12,571 nucleotides of DNA from UBA8828 sp046315175 (GTDB lineage: Bacteria; Verrucomicrobiota; Verrucomicrobiia; Opitutales; UBA953), in the NCBI GenBank assembly GCA_046315175.1, contig JBKDBK010000004.1:1-12571 (forward strand), given 5' to 3'. Below the pieces are notes generated by a model. That model was given only the letters and a program-made list of their open reading frames with translations. It was not told the origin of the DNA and searched no databases. A program made the translations under genes and the position numbers. Positions 7,023 through 12,571 of this stretch are shown one piece after another; within the stretch, counting starts at the first letter, position 1, and every line of letters begins with the position of its first letter.

Positions 7023-7685
7023 ATGAGAATCAGCAAAATTCCTCTGGTCACCGCGGGCGTCCTTTCCTCCGCATCCTCCTCCGCAGCCATCGTTGTCTTT
7101 GACGCCAACAACCAGACTCATCAGGTGGGCGAGGAGTATTCCCGCATTGCCAGCATAAATTTACAGGATGGCTCATTTATAGCCAATGCCCCCAACAATC
7201 TGGTTGGGGCAGGTTTCATGTTTTCATCTTCGGTGGATGGAATGTACGGTGACTACTTTCACATCACCGGTTTTTCCATCAGAATAAAGGACACTATCGG
7301 CAGCCTGCTTGATCCCTCGGCCCTTTCCTTTTCCTCGGCTGATTCGTTCGTTCCAGGCATCGATCGTGAGCTTTCACAAATCCCTCTTGGCACTCATTAT
7401 GTAGGCCTTGTCCTGCTGGAGAACTCTCAATCCTATTACGGATGGCTCGAGTTCACCCGAGTGTCTTCCAGTGAGTTTCAAATGAACCAGTTCGCCTTCA
7501 ACGACGTCGCCGGACAGTCGATCCTCGCCGGACAGACCACGGCCGTCCCCGAGGCCTCCACGCTCGGCTTCGCCGGCGGGCTCTTCGGCCTCGTCGCCCT
7601 GGCCCATGCGCGCCGCCGCCGGCAGAAGCAGGCCGCGGCGTCGGAGAAGTTCCTGGCCCTGGCCGCCGGCGAGAAGCTGAATTGA
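7023..7685 (+). CDS. PEP-CTERM sorting domain protein (exosortase substrate)
   Basis: A 220-aa exported protein. The N-terminus (MRISKIPLVTAGVLSS, then SSSAAIV) is a signal peptide. The passenger (about 25-175) has a pattern common in PEP-CTERM proteins: YVGLVLLENSQSYYGWLEF followed by FAFNDVAGQSILAG. The sorting signal follows: VPEAST, a hydrophobic helix (LGFAGGLFGLVALA) and an ARRRR cluster. PEP-CTERM proteins are processed by exosortase at the inner membrane and are often linked to exopolysaccharide production; no exosortase gene is in the window. Two oddities: about 20 residues follow the basic cluster, where such proteins usually end, and the passenger is coded at about 48-50% GC while the tail is above 70%. 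A strong terminator follows at 7708. Confidence 0.88.
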   Translation: MRISKIPLVTAGVLSSASSSAAIVVFDANNQTHQVGEEYSRIASINLQDGSFIANAPNNLVGAGFMFSSSVDGMYGDYFHITGFSIRIKDTIGSLLDPSALSFSSADSFVPGIDRELSQIPLGTHYVGLVLLENSQSYYGWLEFTRVSSSEFQMNQFAFNDVAGQSILAGQTTAVPEASTLGFAGGLFGLVALAHARRRRQKQAAASEKFLALAAGEKLN

Positions 7686-7707
7686 TCCCGCGGGGCATCC
7701 GGTCAAC

Positions 7708-7731
7708 AAGGGGCGCTTCGGCGCCCCTTTT
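7708..7731 (+). terminator. Rho-independent terminator of the PEP-CTERM gene
   Basis: A perfect seven-pair GC stem, GGGGCGC (7710-7716) and GCGCCCC (7721-7727), closed by a TTCG tetraloop. Two A bases precede it and TTTT follows (7728-7731), 22 bp after the stop codon at 7685. UUCG is among the most stable RNA tetraloops. The AA/TT flanks extend the pairing. It also separates this gene from the phosphodiesterase gene downstream, which therefore needs its own promoter in the short gap 7732-7768. Confidence 0.92.
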
Positions 7732-7768
7732 CATTGCCCCGGGGGTCCGCCTTCGCTCTCATCGGTCC

Positions 7769-8413
7769 ATATCCAAGCCCGCCAAGCGCCGCCTCCTCGT
7801 CGTGGGTTGGGATTCCGCCGACTGGAAGGTCATCCGCCCCCTGATGGAGGCCGGGCAGATGCCCATGCTCCGGACGATGGTCGAGAAGGGTTCCCAGGGC
7901 GACTTCGCCACGCTCGAGCCCTCGCTCTCGCCGATGCTCTGGACCACGATGGCCACGGGGCGGCACCCGGTCGACCACGGCGTCCACGGCTTCACCGAGG
8001 TCCGCGACGGCAAGGTGCTCCCCATCTCCGCCGCGACGCGCAAGTGCCCCGCGGTCTGGAACCTGCTCTCTCGCCACGGGCTGCGCACCAACCTCGTCTC
8101 CTGGTTCGCCTCCCATGGCGAGCGCGACCCCAACGTCCGCCTCGTCTCCAACCTCTACCCCTCCGAGCCCAAGGGCGAGGCGGACAAGCCGGAGACGTGG
8201 GCGCCGACCCCGCCGGGCACCTACTGGCCGGAGGACCTCCGGGCGGAGCTCGACGCGCTCCGCGTCCATCCGGGCTCGCTGACCCAGGACGTCGCCCGGA
8301 TGTTCATCCCCGACCTCGACAAGGTCGACCTGGAGAAGGACCGCCGCCCCACCAGCTCGTCCAGAAGCTGGGCGAGGCCTTCAGCGTCCAAGCCGCCGCC
8401 GTCGCCTGCATGA
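7769..8413 (+). CDS. Phosphodiesterase domain, N-terminal piece (frame-shifted end)
   Basis: First open piece of the split gene. Counting from the ATA at 7769, RRLLVVGWDSADW (residues 7-19) holds the first metal-binding Asp (Asp15). EPSLSPMLWTTMATG (about 50-64) is the nucleophile region; the attacking residue is probably Ser54 or Ser52. HPVDHGVHGF follows, as is usual in this family. The sequence stays family-like up to LEKDRRP (about residue 194). After the C tract at 8347-8350 it turns into unrelated Ser/Pro/Arg-rich residues and stops at TGA 8411-8413. The start is unclear: a TTG at 7682 would place the terminator inside the gene, and the GTG at 7802 would remove the first beta strand. 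No Shine-Dalgarno is evident. Confidence 0.7.
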   Translation: MSKPAKRRLLVVGWDSADWKVIRPLMEAGQMPMLRTMVEKGSQGDFATLEPSLSPMLWTTMATGRHPVDHGVHGFTEVRDGKVLPISAATRKCPAVWNLLSRHGLRTNLVSWFASHGERDPNVRLVSNLYPSEPKGEADKPETWAPTPPGTYWPEDLRAELDALRVHPGSLTQDVARMFIPDLDKVDLEKDRRPTSSSRSWARPSASKPPPSPA

Positions 8414-9096
8414 AGCGCGACGACTGGGACCTGACCTGCGTCTACTTCCGCGCCATCGACGAGATCTCCCACATGTTCATGCCCTACCATCCTCCCCGGA
8501 TGGAAGGGCTCAAGGAGGAGGACTTCGCGATCTACAAGGACGTCGTCAACTCGACCTACCGCCTGCACGACCTCATGCTCACCCGACTGGTCGACCTCGC
8601 GGGTCCCGAGGCGGGCGTCCTCCTCGTCTCCGACCACGGTTTCCACAGCGACCACCTGCGTCCGCGCTTCGTGCCCAAGATCCCCGCGGGCATCATCGCC
8701 TGGCATCGCTCCCACGGCATCGTGGCCGCCGCCGGCAAGGGGTTCCGCGCGGGCGTCACGGTCGAGGGCGCGCGCCTGCCCGACCTCACCCCCACCATCC
8801 TCGGCTGGTTCGGCCTTCCTCGCTCGGAGGAGATGATGGGGCGGCGGCTCGACGAGATCCTCGACGCGGGCGAGCCGCCGGCCGACATCCCGTCCTGGGA
8901 CGCCGGTCCGATCCTGGCGGAGCCCCCCCGCCGGCCCGCACATGGACGACTCGGAGCGCCGGAAGATGCTCCAGCACTTCGTCGACCTCGGTTACCTCGA
9001 GGAGCTCCCCTCCGAGGGCGAGGCCGCGGCGCGCGCCACCCTCGCGCAGAACCAGGCCCAGCTCGCGGCCCTGCTGGTCAACGAGGGGCGCCATGA
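8410..9096 (+). CDS. Phosphodiesterase domain, C-terminal piece (frame-shifted at both ends)
   Basis: Second open piece. Family-like residues begin just before the C tract at 8350 (HQLVQKLGEAFSVQAAA), but the first ATG in this frame is at 8410, overlapping the stop of the first piece (ATGA). It carries the remaining AP-superfamily metal ligands: Asp and His in RAIDEISHMFM, Asp and His in LVSDHGFHSDH, and a likely His in WHRSHGIV. It ends with DLTPTILGWFGLPRSEEMMGRRL, the usual close of this domain. After the C7 tract (8923-8929) the frame becomes an Arg/Pro/Ala-rich shadow of the TPR gene, so the stretch from about 8930 to 9096 is not real coding. Without the first piece this fragment would lack the nucleophile. 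Confidence 0.6.
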   Translation: MKRDDWDLTCVYFRAIDEISHMFMPYHPPRMEGLKEEDFAIYKDVVNSTYRLHDLMLTRLVDLAGPEAGVLLVSDHGFHSDHLRPRFVPKIPAGIIAWHRSHGIVAAAGKGFRAGVTVEGARLPDLTPTILGWFGLPRSEEMMGRRLDEILDAGEPPADIPSWDAGPILAEPPRRPAHGRLGAPEDAPALRRPRLPRGAPLRGRGRGARHPRAEPGPARGPAGQRGAP

Positions 9097-10417
9097 GGAG
9101 GCCTTGCCCCTCCTCGAGGCCGCGCGCGAGGCCGCCCCGGGACGTCCGGACATCCCCCAGCAGCTCGCCCACTGCCAGATTCACCTCGGGCTCGTCGACC
9201 TGGCCGAGGCGACCCTGGCCCCCCTCCTCGCGGGCTTCAGGAACCAGGATGCCCTCCGTGTCCTCCGCGCCAACCTCGCCTTCCAGAAGGGTGATTATGC
9301 CGGCGCGCTCTCCGGCCTCGAGGGCGTGTCCGACCTTCCCCAGGCCCTGGAGATCCGCGCCCGCTCCCTGCTTCGCCTCCGCCGCTGGGTGCCGGCCGAT
9401 GCCGCCGCCCGCGCCATCCTCGCCCGCGATGCCGGTTCCGCCACCGGCTGGAGCATCCTCGCCAAGGCCCAGCTCGGCCGGGGCGACGCCGCCGCCGCCC
9501 TCGAGGCCGTCCGCCGCGCCCTGGCCCTGGATGCGCTACGCCACGAGGCCCTGATGGTCCGGGCGCAGGCCCTGTCGGCCCTGGGGCGCTGGGATGAGTC
9601 CATCGAGAGCTATGCGGAGGTGCTCCGGGTCTCCCCGGGCTTCTTCCCCGCCTATCGCCTGATGTCGATGGCCCTGCGCTGGCGCGGCCGCGATGCCGAG
9701 GCCGACGAGGTCCGCGCGCGCGGGCAGGACCTCCGCGCCGCCCAGCTCTCCTGCCGCGAGGCGAGGCTGGCCCGGCTCAGGGAGGAGTCCCTCGCGCGCG
9801 AGTCCGCGCGGGCCGCCGTCCGTCCCCCGCCCCCGCCGCCGATCAAGCCCTCGCAGTTCACCCTGGTCAGCGGCCTGCCGCGTTCCGGCACCTCGCTCAT
9901 GATGCAGATGCTCGTCGCCGGCGGCGCCGAGGTCATGACCGATGGCAAGCGCGAGCCCGACGAGGACAATCCCCGGGGCTTCCTCGAGTGGGAGGATATC
10001 AAGCGCCTGCCCAAGGACCCGGCCGTCCTTTCCGCCGCCGAGGGCAAGGTTGTCAAGCTGCTCACGCCCCTCCTGCCGTATCTGCCCGGGGCGCACCGCT
10101 ACCGCATCCTCTTCATGCGTCGCCCGACCACCGAGATCGTCCGCTCGCAGTACGCCATGCTCGAGCGCGCGGGCAAGCCGCGCCTGATCGAGGAGGGGGA
10201 GCTCGCCCGGCGCCTCGACGCGCAGGTCGCCGGCATCCTCAAGGCGCTGGGCTCGCACAAGCAGGTCGAGCTTCTCGTCGTCGACTATCCCGACCTGGTG
10301 GCCCATCCGTCCGCGTGGGTCGACCGGATCGGCGAGTTCCTCGGCCAAGGACTGCTCCCGCGGCCGCGCGAGATGGCCTCCGCGGTCGATCCCAGCCTCC
10401 GCCGGCAGCGATCCTGA
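8942..10417 (+). CDS. TPR-sulfotransferase protein (C-terminal modules of the split gene)
   Basis: A 491-aa open piece that could be made alone from the ATG at 8942. It begins MDDSERRKMLQHFVDLGYLEE, the usual linker after such phosphodiesterase domains. Residues about 38-270 form several TPR-like helix pairs (EEALPLLEAAREAAPG; DAAAALEAVRRALALD; WDESIESYAEVLRVSPG). A coiled Arg/Glu-rich stretch and the Pro run RPPPPPPIKP (about 296-305) follow. The sulfotransferase domain then shows the 5'-phosphosulfate loop SGLPRSGTS (Ser310-Ser318), NPRGFLEWE, the 3'-phosphate region MRRPTTEIVRSQYAML and VVDYPDLVAHPSAWVDRIGEFLG. It ends DPSLRRQRS, a normal close. PAPS-dependent transfer to an unknown acceptor is inferred. 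It converges on the thioredoxin-like gene, the stops lying 12 bp apart. Confidence 0.88.
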   Translation: MDDSERRKMLQHFVDLGYLEELPSEGEAAARATLAQNQAQLAALLVNEGRHEEALPLLEAAREAAPGRPDIPQQLAHCQIHLGLVDLAEATLAPLLAGFRNQDALRVLRANLAFQKGDYAGALSGLEGVSDLPQALEIRARSLLRLRRWVPADAAARAILARDAGSATGWSILAKAQLGRGDAAAALEAVRRALALDALRHEALMVRAQALSALGRWDESIESYAEVLRVSPGFFPAYRLMSMALRWRGRDAEADEVRARGQDLRAAQLSCREARLARLREESLARESARAAVRPPPPPPIKPSQFTLVSGLPRSGTSLMMQMLVAGGAEVMTDGKREPDEDNPRGFLEWEDIKRLPKDPAVLSAAEGKVVKLLTPLLPYLPGAHRYRILFMRRPTTEIVRSQYAMLERAGKPRLIEEGELARRLDAQVAGILKALGSHKQVELLVVDYPDLVAHPSAWVDRIGEFLGQGLLPRPREMASAVDPSLRRQRS

Positions 10418-10434
10418 GCAGGTCCCGGCTCAGG
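10413..10434. terminator. Hairpin containing both convergent stop codons, possible bidirectional terminator
   Basis: CCTGAGC (10413-10419) and GCTCAGG (10428-10434) are perfect inverted repeats around an eight-base loop. The left arm contains the TGA of the sulfotransferase gene (10415-10417) and the right arm the reversed TGA of the thioredoxin-like gene (10430-10432). With only 12 bp between the two stops, this is the only structure available to end both transcripts. It lacks a T tract on either strand, so it would be a weak intrinsic terminator at best. Confidence 0.4.
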
Positions 10435-10915
10435 GGCCCTTGGCGCCGGCGGCGGCCTTCTCCACCGCCTCGGCGAAGCCCTTGCCGTGGGGGGTGCCGT
10501 CGAAGATCAGCTTGCCCGTCGCGTCGAAGACGAACGCCCGGGGGATGGCGTTGAACTCGATGGGGCACTTGGCGAGGCCGGTGGAGATGGGGAAGGTCAC
10601 GCCGGCCTTCGCGATCACCGCCTCGATCGCCTTCCGGTCGCTGTCCTGGGATTCCGCCCCGAAGAACAGGACCTTGTCCCTGTGCCTCACCGAGAGCTCC
10701 TGCAGCTTGGGCAGGCTCGCGATGCAGGGAGGGCAACGGACGCCCCAGGCCTCGATGACCACGCCCTTGCCCTTGGCGTCGGCCAGCGAGCCCTTGCCCA
10801 GCACCGGCCGACCCAGCTTGAAGTCGGCCAAGGTGGGCTCCTTGGCGGGCTTGTCCGCGGCGGAGAGGGTCGGCGAGGCGAGGACGCAGGCGGCGAGCAG
10901 GGTGAGGAGGCGCAT
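10430..10915 (-). CDS. Exported thioredoxin-fold (TlpA/ResA-like) protein
   Basis: A 161-aa redoxin probably acting in the periplasm. MRLLTLLAACVLASPTLSA is a signal peptide with likely cleavage before ADKP. The thioredoxin fold shows GVVIEAWGVRCPPC with the active-site pair Cys61/Cys64, LFFGAESQDSD, and the cis-Pro loop FNAIPRAFVFD followed by KLIFDG. The strand order and WxxxCPPC fit TlpA-like thiol-disulfide oxidoreductases rather than cytoplasmic thioredoxin; an extra Cys lies in TGLAKCPIEF. The ATG at 10915 is preferred. A GTG three codons upstream (10924) is possible, but GGTGGG there looks more like the ribosome site. Cys10 resembles a lipobox, but it lies too near the N-terminus to be convincing. 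It is downstream of uxaC and the membrane gene on the same strand. Confidence 0.88.
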   Translation of the reverse strand: MRLLTLLAACVLASPTLSAADKPAKEPTLADFKLGRPVLGKGSLADAKGKGVVIEAWGVRCPPCIASLPKLQELSVRHRDKVLFFGAESQDSDRKAIEAVIAKAGVTFPISTGLAKCPIEFNAIPRAFVFDATGKLIFDGTPHGKGFAEAVEKAAAGAKGP

Positions 10916-10926
10916 GCCACCCACAA

Positions 10927-10940
10927 CCCCGTCGCCGGGG
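10927..10940 (-). promoter_or_regulatory. Small GC hairpin with GNRA loop before the thioredoxin-like gene
   Basis: On the minus strand, CCCCG-GCGA-CGGGG forms a five-pair stem with a GCGA (GNRA-type) loop, followed by TTGTGGGTGGC and the ATG at 10915. It lies in the 48-bp gap after the membrane protein gene. It could be a weak terminator or a leader hairpin near the ribosome site; there is no proper T tract. The role is not established. Confidence 0.25.
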
Positions 10941-10963
10941 AAATGTCACCGCAAATCGCATCC

Positions 10964-11443
10964 TCAGCGGCCCTTGGAACGGACGATCTCCGACCGGATG
11001 TCCATCGCCAGTCCGATGGCGGCAACCAAGGCGAAGGCGCCGGCCTGCCAGAGGAGCCATCGGCCGTCCTCGACGACCTCTTCCCATGAATGCCGCCGCG
11101 GGCGGGCCATCAGGGCGACCGCCCACGGGACGAAGGTGTAGGCGCCGACCGCCAGCGCCGCGCGGTCCATTGGCAGGCGCGGCGGGAAGCACATGCGCAG
11201 GACCCAGGCCGCCCCGGGCAGGGCGAGGATCCACGTGGGCGCGGGTCGCTCCATCAGGTGTCCGAGCACCAGCCAAGGCGCGAGGGCGGCGGTGAGGGTC
11301 GTCAGCGCCGCGATGCCCCGTTCCGAGAGCGTGCGCCTGCGGGTCGGGGCGAGAGCCTCCATGTCAAAGCCCGTGCCGCCCTCGCGCGCCGGGACCTCGA
11401 TGCCCGCGATCCAGCGGGCGCATTTCATCCAGCCGAAGGCCAT
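10964..11443 (-). CDS. Four-helix membrane protein of unknown function
   Basis: A 159-aa inner membrane protein that I do not recognise. The first 40 residues are soluble and include MKCARW and a basic TRRRTLSER. Four hydrophobic segments follow at about 43-63, 68-86, 94-113 and 128-147, separated by short basic or Pro-rich loops (MERPAPT; PPRLPMD; ARPRRHSWEEVVEDG). It ends in a charged tail (MDIRSEIVRSKGR). The start is set by the overlap with uxaC: stop and start share one base (TGATG, 11445-11441), implying translational coupling. A later in-frame ATG (Met28) is less likely. No transporter signature or catalytic residues are visible. A role linked to uronate use is possible from context only. 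Confidence 0.78.
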   Translation of the reverse strand: MAFGWMKCARWIAGIEVPAREGGTGFDMEALAPTRRRTLSERGIAALTTLTAALAPWLVLGHLMERPAPTWILALPGAAWVLRMCFPPRLPMDRAALAVGAYTFVPWAVALMARPRRHSWEEVVEDGRWLLWQAGAFALVAAIGLAMDIRSEIVRSKGR

Positions 11444-12571
11444 CAGGCGAGGCCGAGGTAACGGCGGGCGTTGTTGCTGCAGACGTCCCGCACGAGGGCG
11501 TCTGTCCACTCCCGCCGGTCGGGCAGGCGGCCCGTGGCCACGTCGGATCCGACCAGGTCGCAGAGGATGCGGCGGAAGTACTCGTGGCGCGGGTAGGAGA
11601 GGAAGGATCGGGAGTCGGTGACCATGCCCACGAAGCGGCTGAGCAGGCCGAGGTCCGACAGCTGGTTGATCTGGTCGCGCATCCCGCGCTCCTGGTCGAG
11701 GAACCACCAGGCCGAGCCGTGCTGGATCTTGCCCGGGATGACACCGTCCTGGAACGAGCCGCACATGCCGGCGAACAGGGCGTTGTCGGCGGGGTTGATG
11801 TTGTAGAGGATGACGCGACCGAGGCAGCCCTCGGCCTCGAGCGCGGACAACCAATGGACGAGGCCCGGCCCCTGGCGCGCGTCGCCGATGGTGTCGCACC
11901 CGGCGTCCGACCCGAGTCGCGCGGCGAGCCGCGGGTTGGGGTCGCGGATGGGTCCGAGGTGGAGCTGGGTGACCCAGCCCTTGGCGTGGTTCATCCGGCC
12001 GACGAGTCGCATCAGCCAGGAGGCGAAGGCGGCGGACTCCTCGGCGGAGGCGGGACGTCCCTTGAGCGCCCCCTCCCAGGCCGCCTTGGCCAAGGCCTCG
12101 TCGGGCTCGGCGTCGGGCATCGCCTCGAGGCCGTGGTCGGTGGCGCGGGCGCCGACCGCCGCGAAGTCCTCGTGGCGCTTGGCAAGGGCCTTGGCGAGGC
12201 CCGCCAGGGTGTCGGCGCCGGTGCCGGCCGCGTCGGAGAGGCGCCTTGCCCAGGAGGCGACCTTGTCGGGCTGGCCGACCTTCAGGGCGGCGTCGGGCCG
12301 GAAGGTCGGGACCACGCGCGTGGCGAAGCCCGACTTGGCCAGGCTCGCGTGCCACTCGAGCGAGTCGGCGGGGTCGTCGGTGGTGCCGACGAGCTCGACG
12401 TTCATCCGGCGGAGGATGCCGCGGGCGGTAAGGTCGCCCCCGGCCAGCTGGCGGTTGGCCTCGTCCCAGACGCGGTCGGCGGTGTCCGGGCCGAGCAGGT
12501 CCCCGATGCCGAAATGGCGGCGGAGCTCGAGGTGGGTCCAGTGGAAGAGCGGGTTGCGCAGGGTGGCGGGG
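11443..12571 (-). CDS. uxaC: Glucuronate isomerase (uronate isomerase), 5' end outside the window
   Basis: Amidohydrolase-superfamily enzyme converting D-glucuronate to D-fructuronate and D-galacturonate to D-tagaturonate, the entry step of hexuronate breakdown in the cytoplasm. About 375 of the usual 470 residues are visible, and the N-terminal metal-binding HxH region lies outside. Strong family blocks: RNPLFHWTHLELRRHFGI at the window edge, TTDDPADSLEWH, QLHLGPIRDPNPR, VILYNINPADN, GKIQHGSAWWFLDQ, GLLSRFVGMVTDSRSFLSYPRHEYFRRILC. It is open to the edge of the window in this frame, so the internal Met at 12405 is not the start. It is followed by the overlapping membrane protein gene. No uxaB or uxuB is in the window. 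Confidence 0.97.
   Translation of the reverse strand, partial: PATLRNPLFHWTHLELRRHFGIGDLLGPDTADRVWDEANRQLAGGDLTARGILRRMNVELVGTTDDPADSLEWHASLAKSGFATRVVPTFRPDAALKVGQPDKVASWARRLSDAAGTGADTLAGLAKALAKRHEDFAAVGARATDHGLEAMPDAEPDEALAKAAWEGALKGRPASAEESAAFASWLMRLVGRMNHAKGWVTQLHLGPIRDPNPRLAARLGSDAGCDTIGDARQGPGLVHWLSALEAEGCLGRVILYNINPADNALFAGMCGSFQDGVIPGKIQHGSAWWFLDQERGMRDQINQLSDLGLLSRFVGMVTDSRSFLSYPRHEYFRRILCDLVGSDVATGRLPDRREWTDALVRDVCSNNARRYLGLA

Larger units (their letters stand above)
7769..10417 (+). pseudogene. Split gene: alkaline-phosphatase-superfamily phosphodiesterase + TPR + sulfotransferase, with two frame changes
   Basis: Read through both frame changes, this encodes one protein of about 880 residues: an AP-superfamily (type I phosphodiesterase/nucleotide pyrophosphatase-like) domain, a TPR region and a PAPS-type sulfotransferase. 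The frame moves by -1 at the C tract 8347-8350, where one extra C would restore DRRPHQLVQK. It moves back by +1 at the C tract 8923-8929, where one fewer C would restore AEPPAGPHMDDSE. An ordinary start is also missing: the expected start reads ATA (7769). All catalytic motifs are intact, so the indels are recent, are sequencing errors, or are bypassed by slippage. No signal peptide is seen, so the product would be cytoplasmic. The three open pieces are listed separately. Confidence 0.75.

Noticed and set aside
6889..7731. Low-GC island as a mobile element
   Set aside because: No transposase, integrase, terminal inverted repeats or target duplications are visible; only the composition step is supported.
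8340..8935. Programmed double frameshifting as the main explanation for the split gene
   Set aside because: Both sites are at proline CCC codons in C runs, so slippage is possible, but no stimulatory structure or shifted Shine-Dalgarno was identified. Indel or sequencing error is the simpler reading; it is kept only as an alternative.
10239..11276. Minus-strand open frame of 345 codons across the thioredoxin-like and membrane genes
   Set aside because: Arg/Gly/Pro-rich out-of-frame shadow of two recognisable genes on the same strand.
11444..12355. Upstream extension of the membrane protein frame into uxaC
   Set aside because: The extension is an Arg/Pro-rich shadow of uxaC in another frame; the real start is the ATG at 11443 overlapping the uxaC stop.
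1..12571. CRISPR arrays, tRNA or rRNA genes, riboswitches
   Set aside because: No regularly spaced direct repeats, no cloverleaf or rRNA-like stretch, and no recognisable riboswitch core was found by eye in the few short intergenic gaps.

Overview
The window is uniformly GC-rich, except for one island of about 600 bp, and is densely coded. It probably comes from a Gram-negative member of the Verrucomicrobiota, perhaps the Opitutales. That placement is inferred from three things: a fused LpxC-FabZ enzyme (lipid A synthesis), a PEP-CTERM exosortase substrate, and the overall mix of genes. No rRNA or other phylogenetic marker is present. No CRISPR array, tRNA, rRNA, transposase or phage gene was seen.

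Layout. (1) 1-1109, minus: bifunctional lpxC-fabZ, running off the left edge. (2) 1230-3185, plus: a secreted zinc metalloprotease with PPC-like, PKD and Ig-like domains, divergent from lpxC-fabZ. (3) 3255-6888, plus: a tight six-gene cluster, trpG/pabA - nrdR - unknown 156-aa protein - hinT - tsaB-like - alr. Gaps are 2-8 bp or ATGA overlaps, so it is very probably one operon combining tryptophan/folate supply, control of dNTP synthesis, tRNA modification and peptidoglycan precursor supply. (4) 6889-7731: a PEP-CTERM protein gene in a low-GC island, closed by a strong intrinsic terminator. (5) 7769-10417, plus: a gene for an alkaline-phosphatase-superfamily phosphodiesterase + TPR + sulfotransferase protein. 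It is split by two compensating single-base indels, both in C tracts, and has no ordinary start codon. (6) 10430-12571, minus: uxaC (glucuronate isomerase, 5' end outside the window), an overlapping four-helix membrane protein and a secreted thioredoxin-fold (TlpA-like) protein.

Working together. The cluster in (3) is housekeeping. The protease, the PEP-CTERM protein and the exported thioredoxin-like protein point to an envelope or secreted programme. uxaC points to use of uronic acids, as from plant or algal polysaccharides. The sulfotransferase/phosphodiesterase fusion could act on small molecules or on precursors of surface polymers, but its substrate is unknown.

I did not find a clearly new defence or mobile system. 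The best candidates for novelty are the three-module phosphodiesterase-TPR-sulfotransferase protein with its odd frame structure, and the PEP-CTERM gene whose passenger and sorting tail differ sharply in base composition.
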